Source: Streptomyces sp. MUM 203J (GTDB lineage Bacteria; Actinomycetota; Actinomycetes; Streptomycetales; Streptomycetaceae). Taken from it: DNA of 64,000 nucleotides. Made by a program: the position numbers and the translations under genes. The DNA lies in contig NZ_JADWYO010000009.1 of NCBI RefSeq assembly GCF_022414595.1, positions 1 to 64,000 of the forward strand, in the 5' to 3' direction. This document shows positions 55,566-63,617 of this stretch, piece after piece (the stretch's first letter is position 1; each line of letters starts with the position of its first letter). Under the pieces are notes generated by a model. The model searched no databases. It saw only the letters and a program-made list of their open reading frames with translations, and was not told the origin of the DNA.

Positions 55566-55678
55566 ACGTGTCGCCGGTGCGGCCGATACCGCACCCGGAC
55601 GGGGCCGAGGGCTCCGGCGAGGCACCTGTGACGCCGTAAGGTTGGTCTGTACGGACGGAACTTCGGAAGGAGGCCTGG

Positions 55679-56629
55679 GTGATCGAGCTCGCGGGGGTTC
55701 CCGAGCTGATCGACCCGGTCATGGTGGCCGCGTTCGAGGGCTGGAACGACGCCGGCGACGCCGCCTCCACCGCGGTCGCGCATCTGGATCGGGAGTGGAA
55801 GGGAGAGGTGTTCGCGGCGCTCGACGCCGAGGACTACTACGACTTCCAGGTCAACCGGCCCACGGTGTGGCTGGATGGCGGGGTACGCCGGATCACCTGG
55901 CCGACGACCCGGCTGTCCGTGGTGCGCGTCGGCGGTGACAAGCCCCGGGACCTGGTGCTGGTCCGCGGCATCGAGCCGTCCATGCGGTGGCGCTCGTTCT
56001 GCAACGAGCTGCTGGGCTTCGCCCATGAGCTCGGTGTGGAGATGGTGGTGATCCTGGGCGCGCTGCTCGGGGACACGCCGCACACGCGGCCGGTGCCGGT
56101 CAGCGGGGTGACCTCGGACCCGGACCTGGCGCAGCGGATGGACCTGGAGGAGACCCGGTACGAGGGGCCGACGGGCATCGTCGGCATCCTCCAGGAGGCG
56201 TGCACGCACGCCGGGGTTCCGGCGGTGAGCCTGTGGGCGGCGGTGCCGCACTATGTGTCGCAGCCGCCGAACCCGAAGGCGACGCTGGCTCTGCTGAACC
56301 GGTTGGAGGACCTGATCGACCTGCGCATCCCGCTGGGCGAACTCGCCGAGGACGCCCGGGCATGGCAGGTGGGCGTGGACCAACTGGCCTCCGAGGACAG
56401 CGAGGTGGCGGAGTACGTCCAGACGCTGGAGGAGGCGCGGGACACGGCCGAGCTGCCGGAGGCCTCCGGCGAGGCCATCGCCCGGGAGTTCGAGCGCTAT
56501 CTGCGCCGCAGGGACGGCGGGCCGGCGGGGCCCGGTGCGGCGGGTGAGCGGTCCCGGCCGCCGAAGCCGCCGCGGCGCGAGCCCGGCGGCGAGGACGGAA
56601 CGGAGGAGGAGAGCGGGGGCTCCGGGTAG
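55679..56629 (+). CDS. parJ: PAC2-family protein ParJ
   Basis: A 316-residue PAC2-domain protein (proteasome assembly chaperone 2 family). Visible: MVAAFEGWNDAGDAASTA at the N-terminus, VLVRGIEPSMRWRSFCNELL, VVILGALLGDTPHTRPVPVS and LWAAVPHYVSQPPNPKATLA. The C-terminal 45 residues are Pro/Arg/Gly/Glu-rich and disordered. In S. coelicolor the homologue next to glpD and mshC is ParJ, which binds ParA and affects chromosome segregation in sporulation; that assignment here is from synteny. GTG 55679 has GGAAGGAGG upstream. Separated from mshC by a nested terminator. Confidence 0.88.
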   Translation: MIELAGVPELIDPVMVAAFEGWNDAGDAASTAVAHLDREWKGEVFAALDAEDYYDFQVNRPTVWLDGGVRRITWPTTRLSVVRVGGDKPRDLVLVRGIEPSMRWRSFCNELLGFAHELGVEMVVILGALLGDTPHTRPVPVSGVTSDPDLAQRMDLEETRYEGPTGIVGILQEACTHAGVPAVSLWAAVPHYVSQPPNPKATLALLNRLEDLIDLRIPLGELAEDARAWQVGVDQLASEDSEVAEYVQTLEEARDTAELPEASGEAIAREFERYLRRRDGGPAGPGAAGERSRPPKPPRREPGGEDGTEEESGGSG

Positions 56630-56694
56630 GGCCTTGTGAGGGGGGCTTGCCCCGCCTCCCGCCGGCTGCGCCCGATCGCGGCTCCGCCGCGGGG

Positions 56695-56764
56695 GGGGGA
56701 TCCGCCCCGGACCTCCGCCGGACGGACTGAGATCAGTCCGTCCGGCGCCTGGGGCGGATCCCCC
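56695..56764. terminator. Nested double-stem terminator between parJ and mshC
   Basis: An inner perfect 15-bp hairpin (56716-56730 with 56733-56747) is enclosed by a perfect 14-bp outer stem (56695-56708 with 56751-56764). The outer right arm reaches to within 5 bp of the mshC stop. It can serve both convergent genes. Confidence 0.8.
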
Positions 56765-56768
56765 AGGA

Positions 56769-57998
56769 CTACAGCGCCACGCCCATCAGCGCGTCGACCG
56801 TACGCGACACCAGACCGGGCGCCCCCTCGTCGGTGCCGCCCCCGGCCCGCTGACGCTCCGCCCAGCGGTCGACCGCCGCCAGCGCCTTCGGCGTGTCCAG
56901 GTCCTCGCACAGCGCGTCCCGGACCTCCTCCACGAGCGCGTCTGCGGACGGTCCGTCAGGCCGGGAGACCGCGGCGCGCCAGCGGCCGAGACGCTCGGCG
57001 GCCTCCTGGAGGACGTCGTCGGTCCATTCCCAGTCGGCCCGGTAGTGGTGGGCGAGCAGGGCGAGCCGGATCGCGGCCGGGTCGACGCCGTCCCGGCGCA
57101 GTGCCGAGACGAAGACCAGGTTGCCCTTCGACTTGGACATCTTCTGGCCGTGCAGGGCGACCATCCCCGCGTGCACATACGCCTTGGCGAACGGGTGCTC
57201 GCCGGTGAGCGCGTGCGCGTGCGCGGCGCCCATCTCGTGGTGCGGGAAGATCAGGTCGGATCCGCCGCCCTGTACGTCGAACCCCATGCCGAGGTGGTCG
57301 AGCGCGATGGCCACGCACTCGATGTGCCAGCCGGGCCTTCCGGGCCCGAGACTCGCGCCGTCCCAGCTGGGTTCGCCCTCGCGGGCCGCCATCCACAGCA
57401 TGGGGTCGACCGGGTTCTTCTTGCCGGGGCGTTCGGGGTCGCCGCCGCGCTCGGCGGACAGGCGGCGCATCAGCTCGGCGTCGTAGTGGGACACCTCGCC
57501 GAAGTTCTTGTCGGCCTCGACGGAGAAGTAGATGTCGCCGTCCAGTTCGTAGGCGGCGCCCATGTCGCGCAGCCGCTCGACGATCGGAACGATTCCGGGT
57601 ATGGCCTCGACGGCGCCGATGTACTGCTGCGGGGGCAGGATCCGCAGGGCCGTCATGTCCTCGCGGAACAGCGCGGTTTCGCGCTCGGCCAGGCCCGTCC
57701 AGTCGATACCGTCGCGGACGGCCCGCTCCAGCAGCGGGTCGTCGACGTCGGTGACGTTCTGCACGTAGTGAACCTGCCGCTTGGTGTCGAGCCACACGCG
57801 CTGCACGAGGTCGAACGCGTTGTAGGTCGCCGCGTGACCGATGTGGGTCGCGTCGTACGGCGTGATGCCGCAGACGTAGATACGGGCGACGGGACCGGGG
57901 TCGAGGGTCACTCGGCCACCGGTCGCGGTGTCGTGGATCCGGAGGTCGCGGCCCTTGCCGGGCAGGGCGGGGACCTCAGAAGCGGGCCAGGCATGCAT
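56769..57998 (-). CDS. mshC: Mycothiol biosynthesis cysteine ligase MshC
   Basis: A 409-residue homologue of class I cysteinyl-tRNA synthetase that joins cysteine to GlcN-inositol using ATP, in mycothiol synthesis. Zinc Cys43 is in YVCGITPYD, the HIGH motif is at residues 52-55 (THIGHAATY), and the ATP loop is [10 protein letters not shown]. The anticodon-binding domain is missing and the length (about 410) fits MshC rather than CysRS (about 470). The start is ATG 57998 near a tandem ATGCATGC. It is followed upstream by three uncharacterised genes on the same strand. Confidence 0.94.
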   Translation of the reverse strand: MHAWPASEVPALPGKGRDLRIHDTATGGRVTLDPGPVARIYVCGITPYDATHIGHAATYNAFDLVQRVWLDTKRQVHYVQNVTDVDDPLLERAVRDGIDWTGLAERETALFREDMTALRILPPQQYIGAVEAIPGIVPIVERLRDMGAAYELDGDIYFSVEADKNFGEVSHYDAELMRRLSAERGGDPERPGKKNPVDPMLWMAAREGEPSWDGASLGPGRPGWHIECVAIALDHLGMGFDVQGGGSDLIFPHHEMGAAHAHALTGEHPFAKAYVHAGMVALHGQKMSKSKGNLVFVSALRRDGVDPAAIRLALLAHHYRADWEWTDDVLQEAAERLGRWRAAVSRPDGPSADALVEEVRDALCEDLDTPKALAAVDRWAERQRAGGGTDEGAPGLVSRTVDALMGVAL

Positions 57999-58111
57999 GC
58001 TTCGAGCGTAACCGGACGGGTGTTCCGGATACGAACCAGTTGGCAAGATCACACAGGAATTTCCCCGCGCCCGCCGTACTCCCCGCCCGAGGCCGGCGCC
58101 CCGCACGGGTC

Positions 58112-58933
58112 CTACACCGGCGGCCACGGGACGGGCGGCCAGCCGGGTGACGGATGCGGGTGGCGGCCCGTGGTGCGCAGCCGGTTCACCCGGGCGCGCA
58201 GGGCGGTCAGCTCGGCCCCGGTCAGCAGGGGAGCCAGCCGGGCGGTCAGCGGCCCGTCGGGCTCCAGGGCGGCGGCGAGGCGGGCCAGGACGTCCAGGGC
58301 CTCCTCGGGCAGCGGCTCCCCGGCCCAGCCCCACAGCAGGGTGCGCAGCTTGTCGTCGACGTGGAACGTGACCCCGTGGTCGATGGCGTACAGGCGGCCG
58401 TCCCCCGCCGGGATCAGGTGGCCGCCCTTGCGGTCGCCGTTGTTGACGACCGCGTCCAGCACGGCCAGGCGCCGGAGCCGTACGTCGTCGGCGTGGACGA
58501 GCAGGGCGGTGCGGCCGTCGCCCACCTGGGCGGGGCCGACCGCCTTCCATCCGTCGCCGGGCTCGTCGCCCTCGACGAGGGCCAGCAGGGCGGGGGCCGC
58601 GGGATCCTCCTCGATCCACTGCTGGACCATGCCGGGTCCGTACGGGCCGTCCCGCAGCACCGTCGGGGGGACCAGGTCCCAGCCGGTGGCCTCGGACACG
58701 GCGTACGCGGCGGCCTCGCGGCCGGCGAGGGTGCCGTCGGGGAAGTCCCACAGGGGCCGCTCCCCCGCGACCGGCTTGTAGACGCAGTCGGCGCGCTCCC
58801 CTTCGTGGGCGACGGTGCAGAGCAGCACCGCGTTGGACGCCTCGCGGACCTGGCCGCGTACGGTCAGCTCACCCTCGGTGAGGAGGCCGACGGCGGTCAG
58901 GCCCCGCGGCGGTATCCGTTCTGGCGCGGACAT
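58112..58933 (-). CDS. SCO1664-type PI3/PI4-kinase-like protein
   Basis: A 273-residue protein with a lipid-kinase/HipA-like fold: an invariant-type Lys53 (CVYKPVAGE), a catalytic loop NNGDRKGGH (Asp167) and a metal site AIDHG (Asp185), as in PI3/PI4-kinase-like actinobacterial proteins named after this locus. Substrate is unknown. ATG 58933 follows GGAAGGACACG. It overlaps the DUF3090 gene by 37 bp, which implies coupled expression, and lies 113 bp upstream of mshC on the same strand. Confidence 0.78.
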   Translation of the reverse strand: MSAPERIPPRGLTAVGLLTEGELTVRGQVREASNAVLLCTVAHEGERADCVYKPVAGERPLWDFPDGTLAGREAAAYAVSEATGWDLVPPTVLRDGPYGPGMVQQWIEEDPAAPALLALVEGDEPGDGWKAVGPAQVGDGRTALLVHADDVRLRRLAVLDAVVNNGDRKGGHLIPAGDGRLYAIDHGVTFHVDDKLRTLLWGWAGEPLPEEALDVLARLAAALEPDGPLTARLAPLLTGAELTALRARVNRLRTTGRHPHPSPGWPPVPWPPV

Positions 58934-59487
58934 ACGTGTCCTTCCGGGTCGAGGGGCAGGCTGCACAGCGGGCACGGCGGGCGTCCGGCGTTGACGACGT
59001 CCAGGGCCCGTTTGGCGAAGGCCCTGGCCTGGGCGCCGGTGAGCCGGACACGCAGCATCGGCGGGCCGTTCTCCTCGTCCTGCAGGAGCCTCTCCTCGGC
59101 CTCCGCGAGGTCCTCCTCGGAGTCCGCGTCCAGCTCCACCAGGGCCTGTGCCTCGACGATGAGGCGCTGCTCCTCGCCGTCCCAGGCGAGGGCCATGGTG
59201 CCGACCCGGAACTCCTCCTCGACAGGAGCGTCGAGGGGGGCGGTGTCGGTGATGTCGGCCGGGGCCACGGCCGGGACCGGGGCGTTGCCCCCGGAGCGCC
59301 GTACGACCTCGTCGAGCAGTTCGTCCATGCGCTCCGCGAGCGCGGCGACCTGGGCCTTCTCCAGGGCGACGCTGGTGACGCGCCCGCCGGAGGAGGCCTG
59401 CAGGAAGAACGTACGGCGGCCAGGCAGCCCGACCGTACCGGCCACGAAGCGCTCCGGCGGGTCATAGAGGAACACCTGACGGGACAC
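58897..59487 (-). CDS. DUF3090 family protein with C-terminal zinc-knuckle-like Cys
   Basis: A 196-residue protein of DUF3090. The start DPPERFVAGTVGLPGRRTFF and ALVELDADSEEDLAEAEERL are typical; the C-terminus has [16 protein letters not shown], which looks like a zinc-binding Cys cluster. The function is unknown. It begins with GTG 59487 and overlaps the downstream kinase-like gene by 37 bp. Its conserved place beside the kinase-like and phosphatase genes suggests that the three work together. Confidence 0.8.
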   Translation of the reverse strand: MSRQVFLYDPPERFVAGTVGLPGRRTFFLQASSGGRVTSVALEKAQVAALAERMDELLDEVVRRSGGNAPVPAVAPADITDTAPLDAPVEEEFRVGTMALAWDGEEQRLIVEAQALVELDADSEEDLAEAEERLLQDEENGPPMLRVRLTGAQARAFAKRALDVVNAGRPPCPLCSLPLDPEGHVCPRQNGYRRGA

Positions 59488-59569
59488 GTTCCCTCTCCCT
59501 TGACTGTCTTGACTGTGTGTGGCGACGGCATACGGCTGCGGTGTTCTCCACCCTATCCGTGCGGGGCGA

Positions 59570-60265
59570 TCACGGGGTGCCCGTGCCGCCTCCCACGGTG
59601 CCGGCGCCGCCGGTGCCGTCGCCGCCGCCGTCGCGCGGCTTGAGGGCGCTCAGCTCGCCGGTGTCCCCGAGCCGCAGCAGGAAGGAACGCAGCCGGGTGT
59701 AGCGAACGGCGGTGACCGAGCAGGGCTCGACGTGGACACGCTGGAAGAGGTCCAGGTGGAGGCCCAGGGCGTCCGCGACCAGGGACTTGATGATGTCGCC
59801 GTGGGAGCACATGACGTAGACGGCGTCCTCGCCGTGCTCGGCCTCCACACGCGCGTTCCAGTCCCGTACGGCGTCGACGGCGCGGTTCTGCATGGCGCGC
59901 ATGGACTCGCCGCCGGGGAAGGCGGCGGCGGACGGGTGCTGCTGGACGGTCTCCATGAGCGGTTCGTCGGCGAGTTCCGCGAGCTTGCGGCCGGACCAGT
60001 CGCCGTAGTCGCACTCGTTGATCCGCTCCTCGGTGTGGAGCGGCAGCCCGGGGCGGGCGTCGAGCAGCGGGCGCAGGGTCTCGCGGCAGCGCTGGAGGGG
60101 GCTGGTGACGGCGGCCGCCAGGGGGATGCCGTCGAGCCGGGCGGGGAGCGCGGCGGCCTGGGCCGTGCCGTGCTCGTCGAGGGACACGCCGGGGGTGCGG
60201 CCGGCGAGTACGCCGGCGGTGTTGGCGGTGGAGCGTCCGTGCCGTACGAGGATCAACGTCGCCAT
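59570..60265 (-). CDS. Histidine phosphatase (phosphoglycerate mutase-like, MSMEG_4193 type)
   Basis: A 231-residue histidine phosphatase. The phosphoacceptor is in LVRHGRST (His9), with a second Arg in SPLQRCRETL, Glu in ERINECDYGDWSGRKL, and the second His in VMCSHGDIIKSL. This subfamily is conserved with DUF3090 and the kinase-like gene in actinobacteria. The C-terminus is Gly/Thr-rich. Its substrate is unknown. It precedes DUF3090 by 82 bp on the same strand and is divergent from corA. Confidence 0.85.
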   Translation of the reverse strand: MATLILVRHGRSTANTAGVLAGRTPGVSLDEHGTAQAAALPARLDGIPLAAAVTSPLQRCRETLRPLLDARPGLPLHTEERINECDYGDWSGRKLAELADEPLMETVQQHPSAAAFPGGESMRAMQNRAVDAVRDWNARVEAEHGEDAVYVMCSHGDIIKSLVADALGLHLDLFQRVHVEPCSVTAVRYTRLRSFLLRLGDTGELSALKPRDGGGDGTGGAGTVGGGTGTP

Positions 60266-60345
60266 GGACGCCAGCCTAGGACCTCGCGGCCCGGAGGTGA
60301 GGGGCCGGGGGTGAGGAGCAGGGGCGGCGGGGAAGGATACGCGTC

Positions 60346-61329
60346 GTGATCGTGGACTGTGCCATCTACCGGAACGGGCGCCGCCGGGCGGGCCCCGCGG
60401 ATGTCGTCGCCGCGCTGGCGGAGGCCAGGGGCGCGGCGGACGCGTTCGTGTGGATCGGGCTGCACGAGCCGACGGCGGGTGAGTTCGACCGGGTCGCGGA
60501 AGAGTTCGGGCTGCATCCGCTGGCGGTGGAGGACGCGCTGAAGGCGCATCAGCGGCCGAAGCTGGAGGTGTACGAGGACTCGCTGTTCCTGGTGCTGAAG
60601 CCGGTGGTGTACGGGCCGGAGGCGGACACGGTGGCCGCGAGCGAGCTGATGGTCTTCATGGGCGACTCGTTCGTGGTGACGGTGCGGCACGGGGAGGGCG
60701 CGCCCCTGTCGGAGGTACGGCGGCGGCTGGAGGCGGCGCCGGAGGTGCTGCGGCACGGGCCGACATCGGTGCTGTACGCGGTGAGCGACGCGGTGGTGGA
60801 CCACTACATCGACGTGGCGGCGGAGCTTCAGACGGACCTGGAGGAGCTGGAGTCGCGGGTGTTCCGGCCGCACGGCGGCAATCCGAAGGACACGGCGGCG
60901 CGCATCTACACGTTCAAGCGGCAGGTGCTGGAGTTCCGGCGGGCGGCGGGGCCGCTGGCGGCACCGGTGCAGCGGCTGGCGGGGGCGGGGGTGCCGTTCG
61001 TGAGCGAGGAGTCGCAGCCGTTCTTCCGGGACGTCGGCGACCATCTGACGCGGGCGGCGGAGCAGGTGGACGGGCTGGACCGGCTGCTTTCGGACATTCT
61101 GTCGGCACACCTGGCGCAGATGGGCGTGCGGCAGAACGACGACATGCGGAGGATCTCGGCGTGGGCGGCGATGGCGGCGGTGCCGACGATGGTGGCGGGC
61201 GTCTACGGCATGAACTTCACGCACATACCGGAGCTGCACCGGGTGTGGTCGTACCCGGTGCTGATGGCGCTCATGGCGGTCGCGGTGGCGGGCCTGTACC
61301 GGCTGTTCAGGCGCCGGGGGTGGATGTAG
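60346..61329 (+). CDS. corA: CorA-family magnesium/cobalt transporter
   Basis: A 327-residue CorA-type channel. A large N-terminal cytoplasmic alpha/beta domain is followed by long helices (LEELESRVFRPHGGNPKDTA, then a coiled-coil stalk) and two C-terminal membrane helices with the GMN filter motif in YGMNFTHIPEL. It imports Mg or Co. GTG 60346 is divergent from the phosphatase. Its stop is one base from that of the convergent ferritin-like gene, leaving no terminator space. Confidence 0.92.
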   Translation: MIVDCAIYRNGRRRAGPADVVAALAEARGAADAFVWIGLHEPTAGEFDRVAEEFGLHPLAVEDALKAHQRPKLEVYEDSLFLVLKPVVYGPEADTVAASELMVFMGDSFVVTVRHGEGAPLSEVRRRLEAAPEVLRHGPTSVLYAVSDAVVDHYIDVAAELQTDLEELESRVFRPHGGNPKDTAARIYTFKRQVLEFRRAAGPLAAPVQRLAGAGVPFVSEESQPFFRDVGDHLTRAAEQVDGLDRLLSDILSAHLAQMGVRQNDDMRRISAWAAMAAVPTMVAGVYGMNFTHIPELHRVWSYPVLMALMAVAVAGLYRLFRRRGWM

Positions 61330-61330
61330 T

Positions 61331-62116
61331 TCAGATGGCGGGGGCCGCCTCCGCGGGGCCGCCGAGGGCGTCTCGGCGTTCCGGCATGCTGAGCCGGACC
61401 ATGCGCCGCCAGCCGACGGCCCGCTCGTACGCGTACACGGCGCGGATTCCGGCGGCGAGGACGGCGGACTTGGCGCGGGGCCACTTGAGGATGCGGCCCA
61501 TGTGCGCCATGACGGCGAGGCTCACGTCGCGGTAGACGGCGATCTCGGTGAGGGCGCATTCGCGCAGTACGCGCTGGATGGCGGGGCCGTGCCCGGCCGC
61601 GCTGAGGCGGAGCAGCTCCTCATGGCAGTAGGCGAGGTGGTTGTCCTCGTCGTGGCTGATCATCCGGATGGCCCTGCCGACCTCGGGATGGTCCCCGAAG
61701 TGGGTGACGAGCATCTCCATCTGGTCGGCGGCGCGCTGCTCGGTGACCCGGCTGTGCGACAGGTAGACGACGATGTCGTGTTCGGTGAGGGGCTCGTCGC
61801 GGCGGAGCTTGTCGTGGGCGAGGCCGATGCCGTGCCGTTCGAGCAGCATCGTGTAGTCGGTCTCGGCCGGGACGGGTACGGGGTCGAGGCCGCGCTTCTT
61901 CAGCAGGGCGTTGAAGATCCGGCCGTGCTTGTCCTCGTCGGCGCCGTGCCGGGTGATCTTGGGGGCGAGGCCGCGCATGCTGTCGGGGACGAGGGCGGCG
62001 ATCCGTCCGTTCTCCCAGCCGCCCTGGGTCTCGCCGCTGGCGGCGATGGAGCAGAAGAGCCGGTAGGAGTCGTCGTCGTCGACGATCTCCTGGAACAGGC
62101 TGCGGGCCGAGAGCAT
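61331..62116 (-). CDS. Ferritin-like diiron protein of unknown function
   Basis: A 261-residue helical protein with the four-helix-bundle diiron pattern: Glu in SGETQGGWENGR, ExxH in ADEDKHGRIF, Glu in RVTEQRAADQMEML, ExxH in SHDEDNHLAYC. These would bind two irons. It may be an oxygenase, an oxidase or an iron-storage-like protein; I cannot choose. ATG 62116 follows GGAGGTGC. The C-terminus is Arg-rich. Convergent with corA. Confidence 0.8.
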   Translation of the reverse strand: MLSARSLFQEIVDDDDSYRLFCSIAASGETQGGWENGRIAALVPDSMRGLAPKITRHGADEDKHGRIFNALLKKRGLDPVPVPAETDYTMLLERHGIGLAHDKLRRDEPLTEHDIVVYLSHSRVTEQRAADQMEMLVTHFGDHPEVGRAIRMISHDEDNHLAYCHEELLRLSAAGHGPAIQRVLRECALTEIAVYRDVSLAVMAHMGRILKWPRAKSAVLAAGIRAVYAYERAVGWRRMVRLSMPERRDALGGPAEAAPAI

Positions 62117-62415
62117 CGCTGAGCACCTCCACGTCCGCGTTCTCCGCGTGAGGATCCATGTGTCGGCATGAGTCAAATGCCGCGGCGGAGGCCTGGCAAC
62201 AGCTCGGCCGGGTGGCTCCGCCGAACGGAGGAGCCCGGGCGGGTCGTGCGGGTGTGAGGAGGGGAACGCAGGTACGTGCGAGCTTCCGCCGCCCGGGCGT
62301 AACCGACCGGACGGGTGGGGCGTTGTGCTGCGTGACGGCCGTGGCGGGGATGCCCCCGAGCCCCCACCACGGCCGCAGGCGTGTCCGGAGCCCGGCGGTT
62401 CGGGCTCCGGCGGGG
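62117..62415. other. 299-bp intergenic region with a terminator
   Basis: It holds the promoter of the ferritin-like gene and a 10-bp hairpin (62385-62394 with 62401-62410) that ends the LLM oxidoreductase transcript from the other side. No other feature is seen. Confidence 0.6.
62385..62410. terminator. Terminator after the LLM oxidoreductase gene
   Basis: CCGGAGCCCG pairs with CGGGCTCCGG around a 6-base loop, directly after the minus-strand stop at 62416. Confidence 0.7.
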
Positions 62416-63468
62416 TCAGTCGACGAGGCCGGCGCGCTCCAGGGCCTCGGTTCCGGCGCGGAGGGCGGCGATCCGCTCGTCGAGCGTGAAGCCGGCCGGG
62501 GCGAGCGTGAGAGTGGTGACCCCGGCGGCGGCGTAGGCCTGCATGCGGTCCGCGATGCGCTCGACGGAGCCGAGGAGCGTGGTGTCGTCGATCAGCTGGT
62601 GCGGCACGGCCGCCGCGGCGCCGTTCTTGTCACCGGACAGGTACCTGTCCTGGATCTCGGCGGCCTCCTTCTCGTATCCCATGCGCTGGGCGAGCCGGTT
62701 GTAGAAGTTCTGCTTGCGGCTGCCCATGCCGCCGACGTAGAGGGCGGTGTACGGACGGAAGGTGTCCGCGAGGGTGGCCACGTCGTCGCCGAGGGCGAGC
62801 GGCACGGTCGGGCAGACGTCGAAGCCCTCCATGGTCAGCCCGGCCTTCTCACGCCCGGCGCGGATGTGCCGCAGCGCCGTCTCCTCCAGGTGGGCGGCGG
62901 AGGGGAAGATCAGCAGGGCGCCGTCCGCGATCTCACCTGTCTGCTCCAGGTTCTTGGGGCCGATGGCGGCGATGTAGAGCGGGATGTGCTCGCGCTGCGG
63001 GTGGACGGTCAGCCTGATGGGCTTGCCCGGGCCGCCGGGCAGGGGCAGGGTCCAGTGCTCGCCGTCGTAGGTGAGCCGCTCACGGGACATGGCCCTGCGG
63101 ACGATCTCGACGTACTCGCGGGTGCGGGCGAGCGGCTTGTCGAAGGTCACGCCGTACCAGCCCTCGGAGACCTGGGGGCCGGACACGCCGAGGCCGAGGC
63201 GGAAACGGCCGCCGGAGAGGGAGTCGAGCGTGGCCGCGGTCATGGCGGTCATGGCGGGCTGGCGGGCCGGGATCTGCATGATGGCGGAGCCCACGTCGAT
63301 GGACTCGGTCTGCGCGGCGACCCAGGACAGGACGGTGGGGGCGTCGGATCCGTAGGCCTCGGCCGCCCAGCACACGTCGTAGCCGAGACGGTCCGCTTCC
63401 TGGGCGACGGCGAGGTTGTCGCCGTCCATTCCTGCGCCCCAGTAGCCGAGGTTGATGCCGAGCCGCAT
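62416..63468 (-). CDS. LLM-class F420-dependent oxidoreductase
   Basis: A 350-residue luciferase-like monooxygenase barrel of the F420 type. NLGYWGAGMDGDNLAVAQEA at the start, CWAAEAYGSDAPTVLSWVAA, the cofactor segment RLGLGVSGPQVSEGWYG and GPKNLEQTGEIADGALL are typical. It reduces or oxidises a substrate using coenzyme F420. ATG 63468. A perfect palindrome lies in its leader, so it is probably controlled by a TetR-type repressor encoded elsewhere. Confidence 0.88.
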   Translation of the reverse strand: MRLGINLGYWGAGMDGDNLAVAQEADRLGYDVCWAAEAYGSDAPTVLSWVAAQTESIDVGSAIMQIPARQPAMTAMTAATLDSLSGGRFRLGLGVSGPQVSEGWYGVTFDKPLARTREYVEIVRRAMSRERLTYDGEHWTLPLPGGPGKPIRLTVHPQREHIPLYIAAIGPKNLEQTGEIADGALLIFPSAAHLEETALRHIRAGREKAGLTMEGFDVCPTVPLALGDDVATLADTFRPYTALYVGGMGSRKQNFYNRLAQRMGYEKEAAEIQDRYLSGDKNGAAAAVPHQLIDDTTLLGSVERIADRMQAYAAAGVTTLTLAPAGFTLDERIAALRAGTEALERAGLVD

Positions 63469-63482
63469 AGCCGGTTCCCCTT

Positions 63483-63496
63483 TTACTGATCAGTAA
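63483..63496. promoter_or_regulatory. TTACTGATCAGTAA palindrome (TetR-like operator)
   Basis: A perfect 14-bp palindrome centred 21 bp upstream of the LLM oxidoreductase start. It resembles TetR-family operators; no TetR gene is in the window. Confidence 0.6.
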
Positions 63497-63555
63497 CGTG
63501 GTGGTGAGCGGACTCTAGCGCGCGGGAGGCCGGTGCGGCAGTGGGCCTTCCGGGG

Positions 63556-63577
63556 CTGTGGACGGAGTTGTCCACAG
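63556..63577. other. Inverted pair of DnaA-box-like sites
   Basis: CTGTGGAC (63556-63563) and GTCCACAG (63570-63577) form a perfect inverted repeat with a 6-base spacer. The right half contains TTGTCCACA, the Streptomyces DnaA-box consensus, and the left is a near match on the other strand. Confidence 0.55.
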
Positions 63578-63617
63578 GTTCTCCGCCTGTGCGGCCCCGG
63601 CCAGTAACCTCGCGACC

